Positions 10,186 to 21,299 of a stretch of DNA of 64,000 nucleotides are shown in pieces. Location: assembly GCA_949825045.1 (NCBI GenBank), contig OX463806.1:47826208-47890207 (forward strand). Reading direction: 5' to 3'. This DNA is from Argyresthia goedartella (Eukaryota > Arthropoda > Insecta > Lepidoptera > Argyresthiidae). Position 1 is the stretch's first letter. Each line of letters starts with the position of its first letter. A program made the position numbers and the translations under genes. The notes under the pieces were generated by a model. It did not search any database, was not told the DNA's origin, and saw nothing but the letters and a program-made list of their open reading frames with translations.

Positions 10186-10420
10186 ACCCTCTTTGAATAC
10201 ATACAGTTTTATGGTTTCTTGCGACTATGTGTACTACTTAAAATGAATGATTAAATATCAGCATCCTAGCATGCAGAACTAAACAATAAAAATAATAATA
10301 AAAACCATCTCGTCTTAATCCATAAGCTCTACACAGTAATAATAGATTCTGTATCACTGTAAGACAGTTTTAAAAGCCATATATATAATTTTCTTTTAAC
10401 TTCAATAGTGGTGCACTCAC

Positions 10421-12150
10421 TTAAGTTACAAACATGGTTAGCTTGGTGATACAAATACGGGTGAATAAATCTGGAAGACGCTGTGCGAAATAGGTATGCC
10501 TAGTCGCTAAGTAGCTCCTAAACCAGTCTATAATAATGCCCCGGACTCCTAAGTTTTCAATAAGAATTGGCGTGGACACCGTATTGAACACTTTTGTAAG
10601 ATCCAGGAAAACGCCAAAACGTTGTCGATAGTAAGGCACCGACAGCATCTTCAGTTGATCTCCCCTTTCTGAAACCAAATTGTCCATAGTAGAGTAGTTT
10701 GTTACTTTCCAGCAAGGTAATTAGACGTTTGTTAACAACCTTTTCCAGAATTTAGGAGCAGCGAAATAGGACGATAGTTTGAGGGATTGTCTTTTGGCCT
10801 TGCCTTGTGGATCGGACATACTACTGCTTTTTTCCACACGTCGGGAAATTGGCCGCAAGACATACTCAAATTGTCGATATGTATTATAGGTGTAGTGATA
10901 AGACTCTTTACGACTGTGTTGTTTATGCCATCTATTCCGAATGCGGTACTCGATGATAGTTGCCGAATTTTAATATAATACCTTGGACACTATTTACACA
11001 CATTATTAATTATTTCGCTTAGTTCTTGTTCGTTAGTAGGATTTAAAAATATTGACGCATTCTGTGATGTCCTCTTTGGTGAAATCTTTGCCAGGGCATC
11101 TTCGCTTATTTTCATGTCATTCAGAATTATTATTTATTATTATTTGCCAGATCTTTCCCTACAGAAGTAAAGTACTCATTGCATTTCGACAGGGATGAGA
11201 TTGGGTCTTTTTTTTATTTTGATCAGGTCAGTAGCTACACTGTTTTGTTTTTTCGAATGGAAAATCTCCCTGATGGCTTCCCATAGCTTTTTGGGATTAT
11301 CCTTGTTACCCTCTAGTTCCTTTTTTTCAGAGACGTTCTTTAGATGGTGTAAAAGAGTGTTGCAAAGGTTTCTATAACTGGTATATGTCAATTTTATTAT
11401 TTTCGCACTTGGGGTTTTTCCGGAATTTTGCGTGAAGCGCGTCACGATTTTTCATACACTTCACTATGTCTGCTGCAACATTAACTGATAAATTAGAAGT
11501 TACGCCGAACCAGTCAACAGAACCTATTTCTTCAAAAATTGCTGCGTAGTCAACCGTAATACGCATTCTATTTACAGAAGGTTCCTTAAAGGCAACATTT
11601 ATATTAACCAGGTCGTGGTCTGTGATATCTATCTTACATACTTCTGCTTTGAGATGTGATGAAATAAAAATATGGTCCAGATATGCGTTAAGGCGGGTTG
11701 GTATCGTGATTTCTGTGAGCAGTCGATTTTGAGCGGTCATGCAAAGGTATTTCGATCTCATGCATCTTTCATCGTCCGATAGTAAGTATATCTTAACGTC
11801 ACCAATTATAATAACAGAAGTCCCTCTCTTGATACCAACAAGGAAATCTTCTATAGAATCAATAAAGTTTTGGGGGATTTTCGAGGGTGAACGATATATT
11901 GCCACCACATTAGCAATGCCAGGTATTTTCAAAACAATACAGTTTGCCTAGATGATAACAGGTTTAAAGGAAGTGGCGTTGAGATTATTTTTTACATAGA
12001 CTACAACTCCGCCAGCTTTGTTAATGAACTTGGTTGATTTGTGAATTGTGTAACTATCTATTGTTCCTACTAGTAAATAATCCTGAAGTCAGCACTTTGT
12101 TAGTACTATAACATTAAAACTCAATTTTAAGCCTTTTCAGTAGTACCTGA
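10421..12150 (-). pseudogene. LINE fragment: endonuclease to RT motif A, disrupted
   Basis: Reading leftward from about 12150, an AP-type endonuclease appears: NVIVLTKC, AGGVVVYVKNNLNA, VVAIYRSPSK, VIIIGDVKIYL (the GD of the GDFN motif), LDHIFISSHLKAEV and DITDHDLV (the DH of the catalytic SDH motif). A linker follows (11176-11445, with KKLWEAIREIF), then the reverse-transcriptase start: AFGIDGIN, FPDVWKKAVVCPIHK, NPSNYRPISLL and FGVFLDLTKVFNTVS, where the D belongs to motif A. The FADD-containing half is missing. There are at least two frameshifts and in-frame stops (for example a TAG near 11948) plus a short SINE tail at 10975-11007. It is an old, truncated non-LTR copy. Confidence 0.8.
10975..11007 (-). 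mobile_element. minimal SINE 3'-tail insertion within a LINE
   Basis: AATACCTTGGACACTATTTA-CACACATTA is the reverse complement of the SINE tail seen at 63100-63150. It separates LINE codons for NEQELSEIINN from those for KIRQLSSSTAFGIDG, so it is foreign to the LINE. Confidence 0.6.
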
Positions 12151-12159
12151 AATTCGTAG

Positions 12160-12500
12160 AAGTGCAATTGAATACTTCGAGTATAATACGTTAACACTTT
12201 TAACTTTGAATTAGTGTATATATAGCTTTCACATTCCTCTGGTAAATCTAATTAATGGCACATAATTACAAGATTATTATCTAAATCATTCGCTAATTCG
12301 ATGTTATCCCTACCCATGATTAATTTTCGGTTGTGGGTTCGTTACTTGAGTGTTGGTGAGAGATGGGTACACACATAACAGAAGATAGAACGCACAAACG
12401 TATACACCAAGCATACAAAACTAATTACTAGGGCAAACTGGCTTAAATTTATGTTGTAATATAAGACTAAATTAAAATTTATGGCTACCAGCTTCTTTAT
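12160..12500. other. no gene or recognised repeat
   Basis: AT-rich sequence upstream of the LINE endonuclease remnant. Nothing could be supported. Confidence 0.35.
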
Positions 12501-12507
12501 ATCCAAA

Positions 12508-12573
12508 AATATGAGCGATATCCGATTCCACCCTCAACATAGGTTGCGGATGGAATCGGATATCGCTCATATT
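12508..12573. other. perfect 22-bp-stem hairpin, extended imperfect stem
   Basis: 12508-12529 (AATATGAGCGATATCCGATT then CC) is exactly complementary to 12552-12573. The 22-base spacer can pair further, with 7 of 9 positions matching, leaving a 4-base loop. Size and shape are similar to a miRNA or hairpin-siRNA precursor. Confidence 0.85.
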
Positions 12574-12577
12574 CTCC

Positions 12578-12610
12578 GTAGCCTGCCATAGGGCAGGCCT
12601 TAGCTACGGC
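12578..12610. other. second small hairpin next to the 22-bp stem
   Basis: CGTAGC pairs with GCTACG, and inside it CCTGCC pairs with GGCAGG around CATAGG. It begins five bases after the preceding hairpin. Confidence 0.6.
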
Positions 12611-12814
12611 TTGGCGAGCGTATTACGGGTTCAAACAAACATCCATTGAAGTTGTTTCACCCGAACTTGTGCGGCGGGCCGGGCAGCGGTAGATCCATTC
12701 CTTCAGTGGTGGTTCTGTTCAGTGCCGCGGCTTGCCGCCCACGATCTCACACAAATTCACAGATGTATGCACTAAATCCCTTATTTCACTTAAGTCAAAA
12801 GGTGTTTTATATAG

Positions 12815-14860
12815 CTACTTAGGTCTGTTTGTTTCGCGATTTTGAATTGTTAGCGATAATTTGAACGGGTTAAAAGTATTTAAATATGGTAAACTGTATG
12901 AAGCTTGTCTACTCAGTACAAAGGTCATGTTGAGAACCCATACCGTATCGAGATCAGCATTTAACGCCTCTACAGTCAGATTCTCACCACACGGAGAGAA
13001 GTGCCGATATATTTGAAGGTCATCTGCGTAGAGATGATAAGAAGAAGTAAGAACGTCAGAGATGGAGTTAATGAATACTGAGAAGAGGAGAGGGGAAAGG
13101 ATACCACCCCGCAGAACACCCTCTGAGAGATCACACCAGTTCGTCGAGATCTCCTCAGGCTTAATGCGTTGCTGGCGGTCTCTCATGTAGAAGTTAAACC
13201 AGCGAGCCGAGTGCGTGGAGACATTAAGCGACTTTAAAATTTCAACCACTAGTATATCGAAATCGACGCAGTTGTAGGCGCTACTGAAATCAAGCAGTGA
13301 AAGGACCGTAAGCTGCTTCTGAGCCATGGCTAATTGAATGTCGTCAGTGACTTTGAGCAGTACTGTGGTAGTGCTGTGACCCGTCCTAAAACCTGATTAG
13401 TGGGGATTGGGTAACATACTCAATGAAAGGTATGAGGAGAGCTGGGAGTGAACAATTGATTCCAGGACTTTGGAGAGGAGAGTCAAATTCCAAATTCCAA
13501 ATGTCTTTATTACTGTAGATATTTATATATACTTCGCAATTTTTTGCCACTTTTCTACATTGGACCACTGTGGGAGAAGAAGGGCGTAGAAACTCCCACA
13601 GATTGATTTTTAGATCTCTTTTAAAAATTGCTTGTGCTTAACTATTACAAATATAATAATATCATTAACATAATTAATAAGCAGGAATAATAATTACAAA
13701 ATTATTAACAGCAAGGCTGTTGCTAACCTTCGCGAGTCTAAACCGGGGCGCAAGTAGTCGGTGATTATTTCTCTCATTACAGCTATCGCTAAGTTTGGAA
13801 AATATTGTAATTTTCTTGCGTACATACATTATATTTTCGAAAATAAATTGACTAGCTACAGTTAGTATGTCTTTTTTTTAAAAGCTCCATTAAGGAGTCT
13901 GTGCGTTTTAAATTTAAATTGCTCGAATAGCTCTTTTCTGTAAAATAAAAATAGTTTGAATATCCGCTGCTTTCCCCCACAACAAGATACCATAGCACAT
14001 GACACTATGAAAGTAACTAAACTATACTGTCTAGATGTAGCCACATCCGTGTTTTGTCTGATGTTACTTACAGCGTAAGCCGCAGAACTTAATTTACCAG
14101 CTAATTTATCTATGTGGGGTCCCCACTGCAATTTGCTATCAATGGTTATTCCAAGAAACTTCGTGTCATTTACTAATTCTAACGAGCTGCTGTCTAGCAC
14201 TAAACTGGTATCAACTTGCCTGACATTCAGAAGTGAGAATTTGATACATTTGGTTTTACCAGCATTTAACAATAAATTATTGACTGTGAACTAATTCAAG
14301 GTTAAAGACAATACTCAATTAAAATCATCTTCTTTTTGTCTTTCAATTTTGAAGACGAGTGAAGTATCATCAGCAAACAACACTATGTGATATCAGAGGA
14401 GGATTGCAGAATAGATATGGGCCGGAATTCCTTAAAGGAGGCGGGACTGGACGTTTTGGGTAGGGGAATCACAAGTGCCATTTTCAACTGGCTGGAGTGG
14501 CAACATTGGTCAAGCGACACATTTATTATGTGGGTGATGAGAGGAAAGAACACATCAACGATACTTGCTATCATCTGACAAGATCTTGTCCTCAGCTATG
14601 GCCTTCGACGAGATTGCTAGAATTGCCCTCCTTACTGCGCAGATTCCAACACGTATGAAGTTAAATGATGAGTTTAGGCTGTTGCCTTGGACCGTAGGTT
14701 ACGAAGGGTAGCATCTTTGACGAGGGGGTCAATCGAGACAGGGGGAGTAACAAATAATTTATTGAGACCCCAGAGTTCGACATTTCCGGCAGCCAAGTCC
14801 CAACTTACCACCACCAAGAGTCTTCAGGAACTTTCAGACCTGTGCATCCTTGCATTGCAT
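12815..14860 (-). pseudogene. Jockey-like LINE reverse transcriptase, split by a nested LINE
   Basis: From right to left: FVTPPVSIDPLVKDATLRNL (about 14780), VRRAILAISSKAIAEDKI (about 14610), then after a frameshift ITHIINVSLDQC, KMALVIPLPK and FKEFRPISIL (14383-14574). The frame is then broken by the LINE at 13481-14394 and resumes with LLSKVLESIVHSQL, SGFRTGHSTTT, LLDFSSAYNCVDFDIL (motif A), LRGGILSPLLFSVFINSI (motif B) and LYADDLQIY (motif C, YADD at 13019-13030). One in-frame TAA precedes SGFRTG. Motifs are those of Jockey/I-type non-LTR retrotransposons. The C terminus is lost at about 12815 and the endonuclease is missing. With the nested insert removed, the two halves join as one RT domain. 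Confidence 0.8.
13481..14394 (-). mobile_element. nested 914-bp 5'-truncated LINE with 7-bp target duplication
   Basis: AGAGGAG occurs at 13474-13480 and again at 14395-14401, flanking DNA that interrupts another LINE between RPISIL and LSKVLE. The insert begins, on the minus strand, just before VLFADDTSLVFKIERQ (FADD codons at 14366-14377). It then gives LLNAGKTKCIKFSL, VNDTKFLGITIDSKLQWGPH and KLSSAAYAVSNIRQ before degenerating. It is therefore a 3' fragment of a second LINE family, which inserted after the host LINE. Its 3' tail is the unusual ATTTGGAATTTGGAATTTG instead of poly-A. Confidence 0.85.
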
Positions 14861-14929
14861 GTTTTGCATTGTTATGTTACAAATATTGTGGATTTAGTGA
14901 AATATTTTGGATATTTTAAGTTTTTTTAA

Positions 14930-16260
14930 GGTAAAAAGCTTATCTCAACCACTGTGCAACTGAGGACTGAATTATAAGGGTATGTGTGCTCACTACAACC
15001 CTCTACTCCCCAAAAACTTTGTCGTACCACTCTATGTACTCTCTCAGCTATGGTAGCTTATATAAAGCGCGTGGAAATTACAGATTTGATATGGCGAAAT
15101 GTCATTGTGACACAGCTCAGACAACCCTCATAGAGAGAGCGGTTTATTATTCTGCGGTCAGCAAATGATGGATTCGAAAAATGGTGCTCTTCAAAAACTG
15201 CGAGGCCTGTTAGTAAAGTCACTTGTGTTTGGTTTTATAATTCGACCAATTTTATGGTACGATTCTTCCGCACTTTAAGCTCTTAAAATTTTGATAAGAA
15301 GTGTATAATCCGGAGAAAAATAAACGATTTCACCGAACCTTTAGTAAGTAGGCTAATCCCCAATTAGACAGGTACAGTTAACTCTGATGTTTCGAACGTC
15401 TTCGGGCTTACTACAGTCACTCTTACGATGATATCTGTGAATATCGTGCATTGCGTTTTGCATACTAAAGGCGTCTGATGTCGGTAGTGGGCAACACGCA
15501 ATGTAAGTTAGGCTATCAGGGCCGTTCAGCCTACATCGCTACAATCCTATGAAAACCAAATTAGCACTTGCTGTAGAAAAATCAAATATCTAAGTACATT
15601 TGGTGAGTTGTTTTATCACTTTATTTTGTGTGACAAGCGACAAGCTCATCGTTTCAGCTACAGAGTTGTGAAACTTTCCTCGCGATTTAGAAATTGGAAC
15701 CCGCATATCCCGCGTATTAAGCGCCCTTGTAACCACTAGATCAGGTACATTATGCTTGATTATAAATGTATACTTAGATAACAATTTGTGCCCCGAGTTA
15801 TTATTATCGTAGAGCCAGTATAAAATAATTCGTACAAAATAATTGGCAAATAGGATCTCAGGTTGATTGAAATATTACATTTTCACTAAGCGGATTTTCT
15901 GAAGAAGTTTCTGTGCGGAGTGGATTTTCGTGAAATGGGTTTTCATTTTCTAACTTTTCCTTATCGGTTTGCTATTCCTATTTAATGTGTGCTATTCTAA
16001 AGGCTTTAAAACAAACTACCTCACTAAACCGACAGCTGGAAATCTGACAGCTCCTATCAGGTTGCCATAGGTTCTATTCTCAAACAAGTTTTTTTATTAG
16101 ATATCTTGTTACGCCTCTAGAAGCGGCTTAAATTTTTAAGTATCTTATCTGATAAAAGGATTCCAACATTTGTGCTTGGAACTGGCAGTGGAATTCCTAC
16201 GTTCCGACATTTTGAAAAAAATACTGCTTTTGCGCCCGGTGGGTGGGTACATTGCATAGA
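14930..16260. other. no gene or recognised repeat
   Basis: Short random frames only. No motif, splice pattern or repeat could be supported between the LINE at 12.8-14.9 kb and the LINE tail at 16.3 kb. Confidence 0.35.
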
Positions 16261-16261
16261 T

Positions 16262-16625
16262 ACTTATTGTAATACTTTATTGCACAAAACAATGAAAACA
16301 AAAGAAATATAAAGGAAAGAACATGTACAAAGGCGAGCTTATTTCTAACAAGAGATTTTTTCCAGCAAACCTAGAATTGAATTGAAAAAAAACAACTAAA
16401 GTTAGAACTATGTGCACAACAATAAAAACATTAATAAAAATATTTAACTACTTACCAATATCTAAATAATACTATAAATATTCTATATATAAATATGTAA
16501 CACATACATAAATAGTAAATACAAATAAATACTAATATTTATCATGGAAGAGAAAGATAGTGTTCTTTCAAACGACTTTTAAAAGTGTGAATTGACGGAC
16601 TGTCTCTGATGGCGCTGGGATACTT
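16262..16625 (-). mobile_element. Jockey-like LINE 3' end, same family as 8.1 and 62.8 kb
   Basis: ACTTTATTGCACA, GCGAGCTTATTTCTAACA, TTTCCAGCAAACCTAG and, further on, AAAGTGTGAATTGACGGACT and CTGATGGCGCTGGGA match the plus-strand appearance of the other two LINE tails in the same order. The copy stops where the coding part would begin. Confidence 0.75.
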
Positions 16626-16925
16626 CTAATAATAACCCAGTAATTAAATAATAGACTGATATAGTGTTTTTTTTTTGTTGGAGGGGAAAAAATGGAAATG
16701 CCGAGGAGTCAGACCTCCCTGCTATGTCCGGGTCCCCACATATTGAGCGGGCATCAGCTCGTGTGCTATACGGACTGAAAATAACCCCTTGTGTTTTACA
16801 GTTATCTATATTTGATTTTACTGTGAGTCATGGCGGATATAGTGGGATTCTCTTAGAGCCGGTTTTCTTTAAAATCCAACAGATGGTGCTGTGAACGGCT
16901 TTAGTTTTGTAGAGTGAACTTCAGC

Positions 16926-17271
16926 TTCCCTTCGCCGCCGTTAAGTTGGCTGTAGTGCACTGCACACTGCACAACTTTCAAATGTCACGAAACAAATTGC
17001 CAAATGCAATATCCGGTTGCCAGATTCACATGAAATTCCCCGCTTTCATAAATAGTTCGGGTTTGTAGGTTACCTGCAACCTCGTCACCTACAACGTCGT
17101 CACAACACGAAATACGTAAATTATATACAATACCTACGAGTATCGGCAACGTAAATGAACATTCATAGTATGAGTTAGTTATGCTATTTTTTCCCTAATT
17201 TTGGGTATCACATTTTTCAAAAGCTAGCAATACTGGCTTCATTGCTGCCAACTTCACGAAGGCGAAGGGAA
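16926..17271. mobile_element. 346-bp MITE with 25-base inverted ends
   Basis: Left end TTCCCTTCGCC followed by GTTAAGTTGGC (16926-16950). Right end 17247-17271 is its inverted match with four differences. Internal blocks (GTAGTGCAC; CACATTTTTCAAAAGCTAGC; ACTGGCTTCATTG) recur in the copy at 25351-26788, defining a family. No coding capacity. Confidence 0.75.
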
Positions 17272-17929
17272 TTTAGAGCGTGAGGTACTATGTGTATTGG
17301 CTGAACTTAATCTGTGATTGAAAGCTGTCAACTTCTGTTTCGCTTGACACTCAGACGAACGAAACTCTTTGCTTACTTATTTACTCTGTGATTCGGCAGA
17401 TTTCCAACTGATTTAATTTTCCGCTGCGATAGTGGCTTACGACTTTCGTCCTGGCTCAGGATTCTTGGACACCGATAACTGCTATATCTCACGAAAAGTT
17501 CACTACAGCCTGCGATTGAAATGAGGCTAACAGCTTGTTGCATTTTTCTCCGTAACCACAAAAGTAACATTGAAACTAAACGCGGTAAAGATACGGAGAT
17601 GGGTACATTTGATTGCCGGCACTTTTGTAACTATACAGCTTATGGCCAGGCCATCCGGATTTTCGTTATCAGATTCTGAGTGCCAGCTGATAAGTTCTTC
17701 TGAAGACGCAAATATGTGGTCTTGTGTAGGTACGTATTCCACGGAAAAATGGAGGTATGTGTGTCTTTTCTAGTAAGTTTTTTTTTTCCTTACAGTAGAC
17801 AATATCATGAAAACCAAGGGTTTCTCTTTCACTACGGTAACCAAAGAAAGGTCACTCACTAGACTGATAGTATGAATCCATTAAATCTGTTTCTTGCAAT
17901 GGATGGACATGTCGTAGCCATATCGTAGA

Positions 17930-17991
17930 ATATAATGATATGGTCGACCATTTCATGAAACACCAATCCATGGTTGACCATATCATGATAT
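17930..17991. other. 62-base hairpin
   Basis: 17930-17951 (containing GATATGGTCGACCAT) pairs with 17970-17991 (ATGGTTGACCATATCATGAT then AT) with two mismatches in 22 and an 18-base loop. Confidence 0.75.
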
Positions 17992-18638
17992 AGCCAATTC
18001 TACTTTACGGTTACGACAGACATATCCAAAGCATTTATTTGTTCTTCAGAATTTTCTTTTCTACACGGCTATCATCCTGCGATCTTCGAGTCCAGTCTTT
18101 TTGAAAACTTTAACCCTTCCTATTATTACACAATACAAATTGGATTACTAACTAATTCTTGCCAACATGGGTACATATGATGTTATAATTATTTATTTAC
18201 GAAGCAGAACTGAGCAGAACCTCCCACGATTGAAACTCTTTGCTTAAATAGATGTATTTGCGTCACAGAGTAAGTAAGTAAATAAAGGGAGGCCTATTTT
18301 CCGTGGACTAAATTAATATACGACACTCTTTACTCTTACGGCCGTTTTACTTTGTATGACTAAAACCAATATAGTTTTGACAGGACACGTAGATTCTTTT
18401 CGCTTAAAATTTTAGTGACAACCAGCGATGGGATCGATGTAAGTACGGCTATCGACAAAAATGATAGATAGTTTACCTACTTTGTTTATCGCTATTATAG
18501 AAGAGTGGTATTTACCTATGAGCTAATAATCACTTTTTAAATAGTGTGGATAAACAAAGTCGAAGTGATAATTTATTTAAATACTACGACAGAAATAAAC
18601 ACATTCTTTAAATGAAATTATATGGTAGTACACTCAAT

Positions 18639-19010
18639 AACCAATTTCACATACCTTGGTCATATAGTGACTGAGGACCTGAGGGATGACCTAGTGATAG
18701 ATTGAGAGCGCAGCGCTTCGGCAGTTCGGCCGAAATCGTTGGCTCGTAGGCAAGCTCAAGGCACGCCGTCAATCATTCACTCTCGACTCAACGCCCTGCT
18801 CGTCCAGTATAACAATGCTTTAAGGATGTTGCTGGGGCTGCCACGCTATCGTAGTGCATCGGGCATGTTTGCTGAGGCACTGTCTGATCGATTCCATGCC
18901 ACCATACGTAAGAGATCAGCCTCCTTACTGAAGCAGGACGTGCGGCAGCACCAACAGCGTCCTAGAGGTCATTGCAAGTCGGCTCGACGGCCCAGTACTC
19001 AAACACTTAT
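18639..19010 (+). pseudogene. LINE reverse transcriptase C-terminal remnant
   Basis: Plus-strand translation gives ITNFTYLGHIVTEDLRDD, then ASAVRPKSLARRQAQGT, a deletion, LNALLVQYNNALRMLLGLPR, YRSASGMFAEALSDRFHA and KRSASLLK, and after a frameshift SVLEVIASRLDGPVLKH. I recognise this as the C-terminal part of an endonuclease-reverse transcriptase family frequent in Lepidoptera. Stops, a frameshift and a deletion show it is inactive. Confidence 0.75.
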
Positions 19011-19179
19011 GCCACAGCTACTTATATGAAATATATTGAGTTGAGCGTAATATGATGAAACAAAGATTAAGTATTTTGTCTGTTACTAACAACATATGGA
19101 TCCTTTTGTGCTCCGAAATAAAAATGGTATTATAATTGTATTGAAAAAAAAAACTTTAAAAAATACTTATCATTGTAAA

Positions 19180-20500
19180 TCGAAAATTATATAGCAATAA
19201 ACATATGTCTTTACAAATTTAACACTCATTTACATACCATTAATTAATATAGATCGCTAATCACGATTCAATACCGATTCGTTACCTTTGACGTACCGTG
19301 ACGAAGTAAAATATCAGTAAAATATAACGAAAAATATCAGCAGCATCTACGAGTCAAAGGTCTATTGAGATATTTTTATGCCGAATCGTGAATGTTAGAT
19401 CCTGTGTGAATGAGCTCTTACTCTAATAACAGATGTGAATGGGAGTTCAGTATTGGTGTAGTAGTTTGATTTAGTCTGCATTTTTTTTATTGCTGGTAAA
19501 ATCTTGGGAAGATATCCTAAATGATTTCTGCCCAGAATTATCAGTACGTTTATAGTAGCGTATTTACAAGAATTTATATTTTACAAGTTTGTCCAAGAAG
19601 TACCGATAGTGATGTGAATAAATTATTATCGATAAATCTATAGTGATGATTTGATCTGTATCTATTAACCTTTTTCACAAAGTAACATTTTTGTGTGAAA
19701 TTTGATGTGCGATTAAGTACTATCGTCTTTATAATAGATTTCCTAGTGTGCCGGCACATACGCCCGCCACAGATATGCGGAAATATCTATTTCCACGTAA
19801 TGTTAAGATAAGTGGACGACAGTCACAGATAAGGTATATTTATATTCATCACGTAGTTTTGTAGTAAGTTGTATATAAGCGTAGTATATCCCATAATAAA
19901 ATAGTCTAGTCAAGTCTGGTATTTGCGCGCATCTCAAGCCTTTTACTTTACTCCCGAAGATGTCGCTCTCCTTATAATTGCCTCTGGCAAACCTAGTGAA
20001 AAAATATTGTTAAATGCGTCGATTGCGGCGGTCTCTCCCGGATCTGGACACAAAAAAACACGCGCTAATATGCTCAAGACATTTTACTGCAGAATATTTT
20101 ACAAGCAATAAAAAAATTGCAGGCTGCTTTACGAACACTAAATCTCCTGTTCATATCTGTTAAAAGAGTAAGAGGTCATCCAACCGGGTTCCGACATTCA
20201 CGATTCGATAAAATATACCAATAGACATTATAGATGCTGTTGATATTTTTCAAAGGTATTCTTCAAGGCACGTCTAGGATATTGTCAAATCAAAATCAAA
20301 TATCATTTATTTCTCAGAAAGGAAATGTACATAAATTAAGGTAGGAACAAAGGTATTATAGTATAGAATTATAAATGCATGTTCATTTAGGAAGGGATTG
20401 TGATTAGCGATCTATATTAATGGTGTATTAATGTTTTGTAAATTGATTGATTAATTTATAATGACATGAGTTTATTTCTACGAAATTATCGATTTCATGA
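19180..20500. repeat. 1.3-kb region bounded by ~95-base inverted repeats
   Basis: 19235-19270 (TTAATATAGATCGCTAATCA) matches the reverse complement of 20400-20440. Weaker inverted similarity extends outward on both sides for another 50-60 bases (TTACAAATTT, AATAAAC-ATGTC, AATCGA). The right arm is itself partly duplicated in tandem (20445-20570). No transposase was found inside; outer ends are not fixed. Confidence 0.5.
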
Positions 20501-20689
20501 TGTAAATATTTTGTTAATTGATTATATTTTTAAAGACATGTTTTTATTTCTATCGTAGTAAGTAAAAAAAGTAATACTTCTGAAGAATTTGTTCATTTTT
20601 TCATGAGGAAATCTAAAATTAAAATCAATCTAGTACGGGTCGGACTCCCACACGAAGAATTCCGTTCCATTGTACAAGAAAACTTTATA

Positions 20690-20835
20690 ACCACTAATAA
20701 TAATAAAACAAAAACATTAAAAATACACAAAAATTAGAATAATCAATAATATTATGTCCGAACGTGGATTAGAACCCAGAACCCTAACAAAACCGATATC
20801 AAACCAATTGCGCCACCAAAACCAGCCGCGTAATC
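20690..20835 (-). mobile_element. tRNA-derived SINE (second head type)
   Basis: Minus strand shows TGGCGCAATTGG, an A-box-like word, 35 bases before GGTTCTAATCC, a B-box-like word, followed by AT-rich sequence. The spacing suits a tRNA-like Pol III head, but the acceptor-stem pairing of a real tRNA is not evident. Confidence 0.55.
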
Positions 20836-20879
20836 TATGATCATATTTGAATGATGTTTCTTTATTTCTTCTTTCTTTC

Positions 20880-21060
20880 TTTCTATTTGTTGCTGCAGCG
20901 GCTTCAGAAATACACATTCTGTGAACATTTGAAATTTCTACCTATTACGGTTCATGAGATACAGCCCGCTGACGGAAGGATGGACAGACGGAAGGACGGA
21001 CAGCGCAGGTTTAGTAAACGGGACCCCCGTTTGGCACATTTCAGGTACGGAACCTTAAAA
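20880..21060 (-). repeat. Lepidopteran dispersed repeat (GTCCGTC family), inverted
   Basis: Plus strand shows TTCTGTGAACATTTGAAATT, TTCATGAGATACAGCC, GGACAGACGGAAGGACGGAC and GGTACGGAACC. These are the reverse complement of the ordered motifs at 340-430 and 47.9 kb. Confidence 0.65.
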
Positions 21061-21114
21061 AGCTTGTTTTTTTATTGCACATCAAATTTCACACATCAAT
21101 GTTACTTTGCGGTA

Positions 21115-21210
21115 CATAAAATAACAAAGCGTCACGCTTTTTCCCATACGGGCTGGCACAGGCACAGTTGTGCCCACTTTAAGCCAGTAATTCAATACTC
21201 CACTTTGAAG
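21115..21210 (+). repeat. dispersed repeat (GCGTCACGC / TGTGCCCACTTT family)
   Basis: AAAGCGTCACGCTTTTTCCC, ACGGGCTGGCACAGG and GTTGTGCCCACTTTAAGCCA recur with variation at 50240-50310 (+) and, inverted, at 25080-25180. Class unknown. Confidence 0.55.
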
Positions 21211-21299
21211 AAAAGGTTCATAAATACAGAGAAAATCATTGCATTTCGGTATGTAAAATATTTTCAAAGGCATCAAACTGAGAAAACAATTTCGAGATA

